This document shows, one piece after another, positions 30,434 through 42,311 of a DNA stretch of 64,000 nucleotides. The stretch is from Staphylotrichum longicolle. Taxonomy: Eukaryota > Ascomycota > Sordariomycetes > Sordariales > Chaetomiaceae. The DNA lies in the NCBI GenBank assembly GCA_019096155.1, contig JAHCVI010000005.1, positions 3,358,468-3,422,467 of the forward strand. The letters are read 5' to 3'. The translations under genes and the position numbers were made by a program. The notes beneath the pieces were generated by a model that ran no database searches, had not been told where the DNA came from, and saw only the letters and a program-made list of their open reading frames with translations. Every line of letters starts with the position of its first letter. The stretch's first letter is position 1.

Positions 30434-32392
30434 TCACCCCCTCAACACCTGCTTCGCCAACAGCACATTGACACTCTCCCTCGCGTTGGCCGTCGCCCAG
30501 ACACTATCCGCCCGCCCCTGCGCCACTCGTCCCCGGTGGCGTCCTCGCCGCCTCCGCGCGTCGCCTCGCCCATGATCACCTCGAGGTCCCTCTTCTGCGA
30601 GCTCAGCCAGCCGCGCACGAACCCGACGGGTCGGTCGCCATCGAGGTCAGGAAGGTGTGCTTGGCCTTGGAGTGGGCGACCGCTTGGATCATGGTGGCCA
30701 GCTGTTCGTCGAGGCCGGCGACCTCCTTGAGCATGGCAGCGTACTGCGGGTTGTTGATGAAGGGGAGGAGCTTGCGCGGAGGGGGTCGTCGACGGCGACG
30801 CGGACGTCGTAGATGGTCGGGGTCGGGGCCTTGTGGAACTCCTCGTCGACGCGGATCGTGTAGGGGAGTTTGATGGGCGGGAGCGGACGGAGGTGCGGGG
30901 TGAGGTACTCGTTGATGTGGGGGATGTAGCCCGTTTCGCGCGGGATGACCTGGACAGGGGCGTGTTAGTGACAGGGACAAGGGAAAGGGGACGGGGGTTG
31001 TTGGGTGTGGGGGCATACTTTGCGCAAGAGATCGTCGCAGCGGAAGTTGCGCTTCTCTTCGTCCTCTTGCAGGTTCATCAGCTTGATGTACTCCCACAGC
31101 GACATGACGGCCTCCTGGCGGGTCGCCTCGCGCATGTCGATGACTTCGGCGAGCTCCGGGCTGAGCTCAAACCGCTCCGGGTCTTCGTGCCGGAAAAGGT
31201 TGATCGTGATGTTCATGTTCTCGTCCCCGTTCCTCTTGAAGGCAAACTCGTCAAAGTCGGCCATGGCGGGCAGGTTGCCTGCTCCCGCTGGCGTCCTGTC
31301 CGGCTTCTTCCACTCCACGTTCGTGTCGGGCCCTTGGCGTCCTGACTTTTGCCGGTCAAAGTCAACTGTGAGGGCCTTGAAGAAGTGCGACAGCCGCGGG
31401 CGCTTGGCAGGCTGGGGCTTCGGCTTGGTCTTGCTGGGCGTGTCGGTCTCCATCTTGTCACCGTCGGCCTCGTTCTCGTTCGCCTTGCGTTCCTCCTCGT
31501 CCGCCTCGACTTCGTACTCGTCGTCGAGCAGCCGGCCTTCGATCTTGACGCGGTATGAGGATTCGAGATTGGACGAAAAGTCAAACGTGTCGACGTTGAG
31601 GCCGTTATTCTGCCAGAACTGGTCCTCCACGGTGTTGCTGATCCAGATGCGGAGAGTCTTGTAGCGCTACAATCCCCATTCCCAGCGTTAGCCATGGCCA
31701 TCTCTGCCAGGACTCCCCTGGCACACATACCTTTGCGTTACGGCTCAGCGAGTCGACAATGTCTAGCCTCTTGCGCGTCATGGTGGCATCGAGGCGGCGC
31801 TCCAGGTCGCGCAGATTTTTGTAGGCGGTGCCGACCTCGCTTCCCGCGGACAGGACCTCCTCGACGCCATCGGGCAGGTTCTTGTCGGTCGGCTTGCGGC
31901 TCCTCAGCTTCGCAAGATGGTTTGCTTGTTGTTGCTGGTGGTGCTGCTGGTTGATCTGCGCCTGCGTCATAGGCACCGAGTGGTGAGGGCCGGCCGACAT
32001 CATGGGGCCTGCGACGGATACACGTTAGAGCCTGCGGTTCGTTTTGGAGGAAGGGCGTTAGGTCCCGGTGCACTTGGCGGGTTCGGGCCGTGGCGGGTTG
32101 CGATTCGCGATTCGCGATTCGGCCGGGTCAGAGATTGGAGGTCGGAGTGGCCTGAGCAAGCGCAAGCGCAAGGGAAAGCGCAAAGCTCCACCTGCTTGGC
32201 TAACGGATGGGAGGGGCCGGGGGCGAGGAAAAGCGGAGCGCATCCGGGCCAGGAAGCCGGGGTTGGAGATGACAATCGGACGAAGTCACAAAGCAGTCAC
32301 GTACCGATGCCGCCTCGGCGTTGTGGGACGTGCTGTCCTCCTGCCCTCGCGGGCGCATGTTGGGGGGTGTATTGGCGGTACTGCGGCTGCAT
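30434..32392 (-). CDS. SNF12: SWI/SNF chromatin-remodelling subunit Snf12/SMARCD, three apparent one-base deletions
   Basis: The SWIB-domain subunit (BAF60/Swp73 class) of the SWI/SNF remodeller. Exons: 32392-32305, 32008-31731, 31666-31019, 30949-30434. The N-terminus is Gln-rich (MQPQYRQYTPQHAPARAG, then INQQHHQQQQANH). Next come LRDLERRLDATMTRKRLDIV and RYKTLRIWISNTVEDQFWQ, SSYRVKIEGRLLDDE, then the SWIB region MNITINLFRHEDPERFELSP ... TRQEAVMSLWEYIKLMNLQE ... RCDDLLRK. The last exon continues VIPRETGYIPHINEYLTPHL. The frame breaks near 30774, near 30625 and near 30540. Restoring one base at each gives the family-typical tail LDEQLATMIQAVAHSKAKHT ... FVRGWLSSQKRDLEVIMGEA ... ADSVWATANARESVNVLLAK and makes the exon length divisible by three (510 residues). 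A first intron of 296 nt is unusually long for this window. Confidence 0.88.
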
Positions 32393-33292
32393 TCTGGCGG
32401 GCGCAGGCTCGTCGCTTCTGCAGTGTGTAGTGTGGCTTCAAATCAAAAATCGGGAATGAACGGGTAAAACAACTGTTTCGCGGCGATGGCAGTCGGGACC
32501 GGCGGTCCGGGTGTGTGAATTATTGGCAGTCGCGTCGATCGCGTCGTGTCGTGGTCTCCAAGATTTGGTGGAGTTCGTTGCGCCAGGAAAGACGCTGGCT
32601 GGGACTGGCCAGCAGCTGCGACGAGACCCACACTAATGTCTTGGCATAAAGTTTGGCTTTGCCATACTTGAATCTACAGAAAATGACGTGCACGCAAAAA
32701 CATTCCACGTGCAGTTCGCCTTTCAGAGTTTGGCGAGTTGAATACATCTGGCTGGTTCTCGTTAAATCATAAGTTGAAGTATAATTCTGACAGTTGACTG
32801 GTGCTTTCTGGTAGCTTATACCGATGTCCCCGCACAGAATACGCCAAGTCCTACTTTTTGTGTTCCTCCTGATCTGGTCATGTGACACCCCTGAGCGCAA
32901 CCACTTCCCTTACCGGGTCGTTCTTGCTAAACGGATCTCGATTTCTCGGTGAACTTATCATTGCAAAGACGTCAAACAGCACGCGACGAGAGAATGAACA
33001 AATGATACGGGTAGAGCCTGCGCCACGCTCCCCAAAAATGCCCATTAAAGGTACTAATAGTTGCAGATGAAAATGCTATGCCATCCCTCCCGTAGCCTCT
33101 GGCACGCTCCCAGAAAGCCCCCTCTCCATGCATAATCCCTTTCCAAATCATCCCGCCCCTCCAACACCGCCCGCGACACCAACGACGGCTATCCACATGG
33201 CACAAAATCGCCGCTAATCCGTATGCGAAGCGGAGCAATGCGCCAAACACCACAGCCATCAAACAAGGGTCCACACGGCGCAACCGCGCGAA
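32393..33292. other. SNF12 promoter and kinase-gene 3' flank
   Basis: 900 bp spacer between two - strand genes. The SNF12-proximal half should hold its promoter. No conserved coding sequence was found on either strand. Confidence 0.55.
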
Positions 33293-35882
33293 TCAGAAAG
33301 CTGCCCCGAGTCCGTTCTTGGACTGCCGTTTGCTGAAGCGGTTGCGCTTCACGTTGACCTCCTCTAGGCTGGCCTGGCTCTTGCTGAGCTGGTTGCGGCC
33401 CGACCTGTCGCTGATGCTGTAGCCCTCCGGGAACGCGGCCCTGCCCCCCATCGTGCTCGCAGGGCTCGACATGGACGACGACATGTCACCAAACCCGTTG
33501 TCGCTGCTGTAGGAACCAACTAGGTTCTGCGAAATCGCCAGGTCCTTGGCCCGCTCCAGCGACTCGATCCAGTCGTCGACCGAGAACTTGGTATCGCTGT
33601 TTTGTGACGACTTGGGCTCTTCAAAAGTGTAGTGCACACCATTCTGAGGCTGTCTTAGTGGGTTGTCTTGTAAAGAAAATTGGAGGGAGAGAGGAAGGAA
33701 GAGAAGGAAGAGAACTCACAGTGTCAACACACCATACTGCCTGTCCCTTGGCGTCGATTTGGGTCTTCCACACGCAATCAGACCCCAGCAGCGAAATCTC
33801 CTGCTTGGACCGTTTCTCCTCCCCACCAGCGGGGGCAAGCACTATGCGCCCGCTGGAGGTGACCATGACAAGACGTTGCCTCTTCTTGGTAGTGCTGCCG
33901 CCGAAGAATCGGGCCAGCTTTTTGTGCCCATCTCCCTCGCCTCGCCCGTGAGGGCTATTTGGAATTGGAGATGATATTACCATGAGGTCGCCAAGCTTCA
34001 GTATCCTCTCGTTGTTTCTCGTCAGCACCGGGGACCATTCAATGTCCAGCTGTGTCGGCGGGGGCAACTCGGTGATGATCCTGGCAGGTCTTGACCCGCC
34101 GTTGGGTTGCCCGTGAGCTCCCCGGGAGGTGGGGGGTTTTGGTGGGCTGGATCCTGTCCCGTTCAGTTGGATGATGTGAGGCTCCTGAGCTGGAGGCACG
34201 TAAGGCCGCAAGCGGGGCGCCTTCATCCGCCACAACTCCTTGCCAAACTGCTGCCCGTCAAAGAACTCGTGGTTCTTGATATGTTCCACTGTCAGGCGCC
34301 GGGCTGGATCCAGCACAAGACACCGCTCCACCAGATCTCGCGCGGCGGGGGGGAAACCTGCGGGGAAATCGTACTCGAGTCCGACGATCTTCTGGAAGGT
34401 CAGGTACTCGGTGGCAGCCTTGAAGGGTGGTCGTCCAACAAGGAGTTGGTATATTATGCACCCAAAGGCCCACAAATCGCTTGGTTTGCCCACTGCCTTC
34501 TCTGTCAACAGCTCTGGGCTCACATACTCTGCCGTGCCCACAAAGGAAGCATTCCTCTTGTCGTCTTGTGAGCCGTCTTGTCCCGAGGGGTCTTCGGGCG
34601 GTCTCGGCTCTCGGGGGTCTGGCAACAACTTGGCCGTCCCGAAGTCGGTAATCTTAATGTGCATCTGATCGTCCATGAGCACGTTCTCAGGCTTGAGGTC
34701 ACGGTGGATGACACCTCTTGAGTGCATGTACGCAATGGCATCCAGGATCTGGGCGCCGTAGAATCTCGTGCACTCGACATCAAATGTCCCAGTCTTCTTC
34801 AAAACGCCCAGGAGCTCGCCGCCGTTGCAGAGATCCAGAACGTAGTAGAGCGACGCCTCGTCCTGGAAAGTGTAGTAGAGCCGAACGATTCCCGGATGGT
34901 CCGTGAGCCGGTTCAGCGTGTTCTTCTCGATGTTGACGTACTTGATCTTCTTCTCCTTGATGATGTGCTTCTTCTCGAGCACTTTGACCGCGTATTCTCG
35001 GAGGGTCTGGCGGTCGGTGGCAAGGTAGACGGTGCTGTAGGAGCCCTCTCCCAGTATCCTCCCGAAGGAAAAATCTCTGACTCCCTTCTTCACCGATTTG
35101 ATGATGGTCCTCCCTTCGGCATCCACCTCTCTTTTCAGGCTGACTGCCGCACCCCGGTCTTTCCACTCCTCGCTGCTCGTAGGCAGGGGCATGTCGGACC
35201 CATAGCTGCCGGGCGGCGCTTGTGGAATACCTGGGATCGATGCATACCCTCTTCCCATCCCCCTCGATGTGCTCCTGTGCGGCACCGTGCCAGCTGGGGC
35301 GTGACCGGGCTGGCTGGGGCCCGGGCGGCCGGAATGGTGCGATCGGCTGGGCTCGCGCGACGGGACCTGTGACGGGTTGGGCTGATCGAATCTGGGGTCG
35401 TTCCTGCTCCCGTACACCGAGGACCGTGGTGCGTCGTTCCTGGGACCTGGGTATGAACCCCCTTGCGGATCATGCTCGACGGCCCGAGCCTGGCCGGACA
35501 GGGGTGCAGAACCTGACGGCACGCTCCCGTTTGACGGCTGGTATGTGTTGTATTGTGCTGGAAGGTGCGGGTCGCTGGAGGCTGCTGAACTTGTCAGGCC
35601 CCGGGCAGCATTCAGATTGTTTTGGGCGTTCTTCAGGATCGCGGCGGCCGATTCGTAGGTGTGGGCTTGCCGGGACGGGGAGTCTCGAGCGACTGGGTGA
35701 GGCTCCGTATTCTGTGGGGTCAAGGGCGCGTCGTTCTCTTCAGCTCCGGTCCCAGAGTTGGGTTGTCTTGAAAGACTATCGTCGGCACTCGCTGGGGTGT
35801 CGTGCGAAGGGTTGGGCGAGTCGTCGGGATTGGCAATCCGCAGGCCGCCGAGAGCCCGGGACAGGCTGAGGTCCCCGTTCAT
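33293..35882 (-). CDS. PDK1/Pkh-type serine/threonine protein kinase with PH-like domain
   Basis: A homologue of 3-phosphoinositide-dependent kinase 1 and yeast Pkh1/Pkh2, which phosphorylates the activation loop of AGC kinases downstream of membrane lipids and sphingoid bases. Exons 35882-33720 and 33643-33293 give 837 residues. A disordered N-terminus of about 260 residues is followed by the kinase domain: Gly loop GEGSYSTVYLA, Lys in EYAVKVLEK, PIF-pocket region KYVNIEKNTLNRL, catalytic loop HRDLKPENVL, DFG in KITDFGTAKLL, activation segment RNASFVGTAEYVSPELLTEK and GRPPFKAATEYL. After the kinase comes a PH-like segment (WSPVLTRNNERILKLGDLMV ... RLVMVTSSGRIVLAPAGGEE ... KFSVDDWIESLERA), then a short Ser-rich tail. 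All catalytic residues are present, so it should be active. Symbol left open because yeast has several paralogues. Confidence 0.92.
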
Positions 35883-37323
35883 GCTGGCTATGTTCAGACC
35901 TCCGAAGAGGCAGTACCGACGTCACCGATGGGCACGAGGAGCGGCTAAGGGTCGGGAACGGTGAGCGGCGCCGTATGATCGAACGCGGGCATGCGGTCTG
36001 GCTGGGCGGGAGGCGGGGACCACGACGCGGCGAATGAGAAGACGGCGGGAGATTTCGAGGCGGGCCGCGAGTCCCGTGGGGCTCTGGATGTCGGTCTCGT
36101 ATTTAGGTCTGGGGCACTGGCGAAACTGGTACAGCGTGTCGCGCCTCTTCCGGCTTGTTCGTGGCAGACCCGGCCCGTGGATTTACCGAGAGTCGGGCAT
36201 CGAGCTGCGGCAGCTCTCACCGTCTCCGACCGTGTCCCGTTGTGCACCGAGCGTGTGCAGGTGTGCGTGGTCGGACTGCCCTCCGACGAAGAACGAGCGA
36301 TGGAGAAACGGCGTGGGAGCCGTGGGAGCCGTGGGAGCCGTGCGGGGACGGGGCGGTGTTGATGACGGTGGATGGTTGGGAATTCGGCGTCTGCTCAGCT
36401 GCTCCGCAATGTCTGGAAGGGATCGATTGATGGTGGCTTGGGGCTTGCGTGGTGGAGGACTTGGCTGCGCTCCAGGGTCTCCAACTCCGTGCGAACTCCG
36501 CGGAGAGGGGATAGCGTGCACGGTACTCCGGACGGAATACGGCGGGGCCAGAGGGACATCGTTTCTCCTCGATTCGACGGGCGAATTGGGGAAGCAAATG
36601 CAGCACAGGACTCCGTATTTCTGCAACTGCAGCAGTGGAAGGAAAGCTGGAAAAACGTACTGTACAGAAAGGGGGGAAGATCCGATATGTTGAGCCTTTG
36701 CAGCTACTGTGTATTGAGTTGTTGAGCTTTACGAGCACGCCCGTGCAACCATTTTCTGGAAGCGAGGCTGTCTCCCAAGCTGCACCTGTTCGGCTTGCCA
36801 GTGCTCAAAGTTCACACTCTCCCGATACATAACATTTGTCAGGACTGCAAGGTAGAAAACACACAGTCTATTTTGAAGACGAAAGGTTTGGGTTGTCCGA
36901 AGACTTGCTGAGATTGTCTCGATGAGCGGCCGGAAACAAACTTGCTGCTGGTCCCGTCCCGTCGTTTGCGGATGCTAACTGCCATCACCCACCTGGTACC
37001 GACACTGTCCTTCTTGTCAAGGTCTATTGACACTGCATTCCGTGCTTCGGTGCAATGGAACCTGGAAGATATTGCAATCGGGCATTGGTACCTACCTCAC
37101 CTGATGTGGCCTCCTCCCAGCCTCCTCCAGGTCGTCGTTGCCGTCTACCTCCGACAGGTTCCTCACAGCACCTTCTTCCTTCCTCGAAGCCGCCGCGTTT
37201 CATGCTGCTTGCCACATGCCCATCATGGAACAGTCTCGTCTTCCTCGGTGTTGTCACTGCTGTCTTCAATCGCCCTGTTAGTAGCACTATCACCTCCGAT
37301 ATCGACATCAGATCGTCGGCGTC
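35883..37323. other. Long divergent intergenic region
   Basis: 1.44 kb between divergent starts. It includes a perfect 9-bp tandem repeat (36312-36338). GC-rich open frames on both strands up to 219 codons are mutually overlapping shadows with no motif. No gene is supported. Confidence 0.5.
36312..36338. repeat. Three perfect copies of the 9-mer CGTGGGAGC
   Basis: Units at 36312-36320, 36321-36329 and 36330-36338. Non-coding minisatellite seed. Confidence 0.85.
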
Positions 37324-38598
37324 ATGCTGCGTCTTAGGCCGACAGTTATCTCCTTGACTCCCACAGATGTCACCGAGGTCGTGCATCGCCGTCGGCTCCG
37401 GAGATTTCTCGAGTGCAATGACGATGACCAATGTTTCGCCTTCACCCCAGCCGAAACTGAGGCACTCCGCAATACGACGCGCCCCAAGCCCTCGTCATCT
37501 CGCACCGTTGATCTCAAAGCAGCGGCGAGAAAGCCCAGCAGGCCCCCTTCCTCAGACCATCGCATGCCTCCGCTGGTAGTGGACCTGCCACTTATGCTCC
37601 GCTCCGAGAAGAGGGTCGACGACGACATACCCCGTGCCTCCGAAGCAGTTGACAGACAAGCGAGCCGTTCAGATGCCGGGAATGGCCAACACCAAGGCGC
37701 TCCTTGGACTCTGCAACTCTGCCTGCGGCCCAAACGCAGCCTGCCTGCTGCAACGGATCCCAATGGGGATCTTGTCGAAGACATCGCATTGGGGTTCCAA
37801 GATTTTTTCGATAACCCTGCCCAGGTGGCACCACGCGACAAACACAACAACGGACGTCGACAAGGGAGACCTCCAGAGCCATCGCCCATTTGGCTGCTAG
37901 AGTCGCCTGTAACCCTTCCCATTGAGGGACTGGCGTCTCGGTCGACATCCGCCGGCCAAAGGGCCGTGTCCAAGGGTGAAGCAGGACCCTCGACTCCGTG
38001 CCAGGGGTCATCGTCCAGACCATACCGAAGCCCGCGAACCGCTCCCATCTTGTCCGCGCGGGTACGTCTTGCCCACATGTCTAACCTCACGGGGCTATTG
38101 CTGACATGACGACAGGCTTCGCCGGAGTCGTTTGATGACTCAGACTTTTGCAGACTCTTGGAGGCAAGTACTCCAAACTCGCATCAACTCGACGTAACTA
38201 ATCGTATTTCGGGGAACCAGTTGGGGGGCTCGTCACCCGTGGCCACGCCGAAAACCCCAGGGCGACTCCGGGTCTACAATGACTTGCTGCCCGCTTCCTC
38301 TCAGCCCCAGACCCCGCAGAACCTGCCCGAGGCCCGTCATCAGAGTCGACTGCGGGGATCGTATACAGCTCCGGCTCGGGACACCTCGACGGAGGCCACC
38401 TGGACTCCCACGACCACCCGATCCCAGCGTGGATTTGAAAGGAGGAGGGAGCTCAGCCCGTCGGGTTTACAGACGCCAGGGTTCAAGGGTTTGTATGGGG
38501 GCATGGAGAACGTGGACGACGCAGCCTTGGCGGAGCAAATGACGGAGGATATGGTGCGAGGCTGGGCGAGGCCATCTCGACCTGGCAGCTCGGGGTAA
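37324..38598 (+). CDS. Unknown two-exon protein
   Basis: Exon 1 (37324-38061) and exon 2 (38116-38598) join at LSAR|ASPESFDDSDFCRLLEAST, a clean GTACGT...GACAG intron in phase 0, giving 406 residues. The N-terminus MLRLRPTVISLTPTDVTEVV then HRRRLRRFLE looks like a conserved helical cap. The rest is low-complexity and Ser/Pro-rich, with a likely ordered C-terminal patch (TPGFKGLYGGMENVDDAALA, EQMTEDMVRGWARPSRPGSS). I do not recognise a family, and no catalytic motif or membrane segment is seen. Coding status is supported by the splice join and the G/C-ending codon pattern. A longer upstream N-terminus cannot be excluded. Confidence 0.6.
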
Positions 38599-39848
38599 TG
38601 TGGTCAGGTCGCTTGGGGATTCTGGGCAAGAACAAGGGATAGCCGAGGGCGGGTGTGGGTGTGTATGATGTATCGTGGAGCCCACCAGGTTGCACAATAT
38701 CGTTACTGTGCAGCCAGTTGCGCGATTGCTTGAAGGGATGCCCTGCACACCGCAGGTTGAACAGATTCCGTTCCCAGCTTATTCTCAACTCAAAAGCTCG
38801 GCGATGCAAGTCAGAAACTGCCTGATGAGTGAGACGGGGTGTGGGCCCAAACTGAGTCGGGCAAGAAACTTGCGCACGTGAGGGAGGCGGGACAGTTGCT
38901 TGAGAGGCGTGGCCGATTGGACAGAGGCGGTCTCGTGCATCGGTTGGTTGCACGCTGGAACGGCAGGGACGGATTGGTGCGTTTTTCGGCACCGCGAAAG
39001 GGGTTTACCCAAGCGGCGCAGCACGGACCAGGCCCGGAGCACGGAGCAGGAGGCACAGAGCGGGCCACGCAACAAGAGGGCAACAACCGACTCTTGCGTT
39101 AGCCACCTGAGGCCACTTACGGGCTGGGCATGTTCCGCCGCCCTCAAACCAGCGCAGAATCTGGTGGGCGAATCAGGAAATACCGGTGGGTACCAACCCA
39201 CACGCAATCGCAGCCAATGGGATGCTGCAGAGGACCTTCCGGGTTCCCTGGCGCGGCACCCACGCTCCCAGCTCTCCGATGCCTTTTTGTCTGCCTCGCC
39301 CAGATCGTGCAGGTCCTCGCATGCCGGTCCCTCTGCCTCTGGCCTCAGATCTTTTGCCGCCTCTGCCCTTCTTCCTCTTCTCCCTCTTCTTCCGCCCTCC
39401 ATCCCTCTCTCACCCACTTTCTCGCCCCTTCACCATCTCGTCGTCCTTCACCGTCGACTTGGACCATCACTTGATTATCGTCCATTGCCCACCCTCAAAC
39501 CATCGTTGTCGTTGGCTTACACGGTGCCTGGCCTCGTTGCGCGCCAGTCACGCCCTTTCCTACACCAACGCGCGAGCCGACCCTCACCATCTCTACACCT
39601 CGCCGTCGTCAATCCATCAATCCCATCCAGCCTTGACACGCCGCCGTTCCCTTCTTTTGGCCAATTGCCTTCACATACCCGGCCACACCTGCTCTTTCGG
39701 TCCTCTTTTCCTCCTGACCTGCCGCGCCGTTTCCCAATCACTACAGCCATACACCCTTGACAACACACCTTGAACTAACCACTGCCACTGCACTGAAATC
39801 TAACCATCCTTTCCCTTACTTATCTAGTACTCGACAGATCTTTTCAAG
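38599..39848. other. Intergenic region with long pyrimidine-rich leader
   Basis: 1.25 kb upstream of the next + strand gene. From about 39330 to 39780 the + strand is strongly C/T-rich, the usual look of a transcribed 5' leader in these fungi. Open frames here are compositional artefacts. Confidence 0.5.
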
Positions 39849-40772
39849 ATGCCGTCGTTTGATCGTATCTACGCTTCGTCGCCGGTTCTCGCCATGCCAC
39901 CGCAAGCAGCTCATCAAGTCTCAATGGGCAAGTCCTTCCTGCAGTACCAAGGCGAATCTCTCAGCCAGACAGCCTCATGGCGGGCGCAACTCATTCGCAC
40001 CTGCTCCGCCGCTGGCCGCAAAAGATCCAGGGACGAGGCGGCCGTCAATCTGGACCCTCCGGAGAAGCTGGTCGAACCTCGCACCATCCCAGAGCCAGAG
40101 GATGAATGGGTCTACGGCCCGGGCATGACACTCATCAAGAAGTCTGCTGGCTACGTCGCCGACGCTGGCAGCCAGTCTGGTACCTGGGTCGAGGATCAAG
40201 CGGCCAAGGAAGAGGCGCGCAAAGCGGAAGCGGCCCTTCTCGCCCATGAACAATTGGCACAGTCGCGCCCTTCTCTGAGAAGCCACAAATCTCAACGGCT
40301 CGACATGACCACATCCTCCAGCGCGGACGAGAAGTTCCCAAGCCGCCGCTCCAGCCCCACCCGCGAAGCGACCAACCCAATGACCGCCTCCTCGGATTCC
40401 CTCGCGCAGCCAATCGTCGACAACTTCACGGTTCATCTTGGCATTGGCTGGAGCCGCATCAGCGAGGACGGGCACATCCAGGCGGCCGCTCGCGGCTGGG
40501 CCCGCTACATCGAGAACCACTATCCCGTCACCAACGCCAAGATTCTCCTCGAAAGCCGCGGCCTCCAATCGTATCTGGTTGAGGCTTCTGAAGGTTACTT
40601 CCTCTTCGCCGAAAACCTGCGTCAGGGCCGACTCGTCAGCGCAACTCCGGAAGGCGCTCTTCAGAACCTGAAGACCTCACCACCCGTCTTCGAAGGTCTC
40701 AGCACCATGGATGCATCCGAATCACCGAAGCCCGTGGACTCTGTCGGCTCGGCTGAGATGGACATGAGCTGA
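39849..40772 (+). CDS. Unknown intronless protein
   Basis: A single exon of 307 codons with a good start context (caagATGCCG). Two ordered-looking parts flank a Ser/Arg-rich linker. The first is VSMGKSFLQYQGESLSQTAS through PEPEDEWVYGPGMTLIKKSA. The second is the C-terminal block FTVHLGIGWSRISEDGHIQA, then RGWARYIENHYPVTNAKILL and YLVEASEGYFLFAENLRQGR. The C-terminal block looks like a small alpha/beta domain. No catalytic motif, signal peptide or membrane segment is visible, and I cannot assign a family. Codon usage matches the surrounding genes and the frame has no competing structure, so coding status is fairly sure. Confidence 0.75.
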   Translation: MPSFDRIYASSPVLAMPPQAAHQVSMGKSFLQYQGESLSQTASWRAQLIRTCSAAGRKRSRDEAAVNLDPPEKLVEPRTIPEPEDEWVYGPGMTLIKKSAGYVADAGSQSGTWVEDQAAKEEARKAEAALLAHEQLAQSRPSLRSHKSQRLDMTTSSSADEKFPSRRSSPTREATNPMTASSDSLAQPIVDNFTVHLGIGWSRISEDGHIQAAARGWARYIENHYPVTNAKILLESRGLQSYLVEASEGYFLFAENLRQGRLVSATPEGALQNLKTSPPVFEGLSTMDASESPKPVDSVGSAEMDMS

Positions 40773-42311
40773 ACGACTGGGAGATTTGTATTTGGCGTTA
40801 CAGGAAGGTGCTTGTTTTTCCGGCGCGATTTTTTGAGCAACTTGTGGCTGGTATGGCGTTGAGCTGGCAGCGTCGACACGATTGAGCTTCGTCAATCTTT
40901 CGGCTTGGGGGGAAGGTGTTTTCCATGGGCAAAAGGTAACCGGGCATTTGGGAGATTTGGGGATTTTCGACGAGGTTTACGAATTGAGAGTGTATGAGTA
41001 GAAGCAACAGCAATCCATTACGTTCATTCATCTTATGCGACGCCCCTGCGTGCTGCGGCCTCTCTTGATGGAGATCTGTTACCTCTACGCAGGAGATGGA
41101 TTGTTTCAATGCTCAGTTCCTCGATACTCAGCAATATAGCATCAGGAAAGAAACGATGCATGTCGTGGGCCGGTGTGTAGTTGGACGTACTGTAGCCTCC
41201 AAGCTCTGCACAACGCAGCTGTGCCAGCTGGCAGCCAGTGGCCATGATGTCCAGTCTCGGCCAGGGCAGTTGCAGCCCAGCGCATGAACCGCCCAACCTT
41301 CGACACTTCTTCTGCCCTTTTAAAGCCTCTTTCATATCAGAATAAAGAAGTCCCGTTCCTGGCCCTAAGGAGAACAAGTGCAGTCATAGACAGGGGGGTA
41401 CCGTTGGCTGGCATCGCGCTCGAAGTCTCTGCTGGGCCATCTGCTGGAAACGGCGCAACTGGGCCAGGAAGGCCAATCGATGAGAGTCCCATGGGGAAAT
41501 TCTGGCACCCTGTAACACAAGACTCCAGGAATAACCGGATCTGTGGACAGGACGCGAGGACGCGCCCCATCGTCCGCACCGCGACCTGCATTAGCAAGTC
41601 GCATGCGGGATGCCTGCGGCGGGTTTCCATGGTATTTTTGTATTTGGGTCAACATGACCCTGTTTTCTTTGTCGCCTTTCCCTCGCCGCCGAGAGACTGG
41701 CAGCTAGCCTTTCTCCCTTCAGGTTTCAGCTTCGTCTTCCCCGCTATTTCATCGCTACCGGCTCTGGCGGTTCGGTTCGCCAGGTCCAATCCTCCTCTGC
41801 AACGCAACCTGGGCAGCCGTCGCCAATCATTGTCAGCACGAGACCGGACGGGTGCCCTTGCTCTGCCGAGCTCCCTTGCGCGTGGCGAAAGTGTGGCATC
41901 TGCTTTCTTGTTCGCCGTTAACAGCCGGACACAGCCTCGCCCCGGGTCACAGCCTCGACGCTCTCCTTGTTGAGCCAGGAACGGTCTTTTTGCAAGAGGG
42001 CACTGCATTTAGAATTTTTTGAGACTTCCGTTGTTGATTTTCCACGGCATAAGTTGGGCGATCGGATTTTGGACGACTCGGTCCCTGATGTGTTGACCCC
42101 TCTTCGTGCGACAATCAGCCTGCCAAGCAGTCAGCTGCCAACTGCCAGCGCACAGCTTGCCAGCCGGGAACCGTCAAGCAGGAGGCAGCCAGGGCCGAGA
42201 TCAGGTCAGAGTCAGACTGCTGCGACGCTGCGACGAGGAATTCAGACGAGAAACGGTCACGCGAGAACGACCGGTCCTGGGCGGGACACGACGACCGAAC
42301 CGCCCGCATCC
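40773..42311. other. Long intergenic region and leader of the BTB gene
   Basis: 1.54 kb. The 345 nt before the BTB start are open in the same frame but lack an ATG, so they are probably a leader. Upstream open frames contain several ATGs that could act as uORFs. No gene supported. Confidence 0.45.

Noticed and set aside
36034..36738. Overlapping long frames on both strands between the kinase and the 37324 gene
   Set aside because: GC-rich sequence gives long open frames by chance; none shows conserved sequence or a sensible start.
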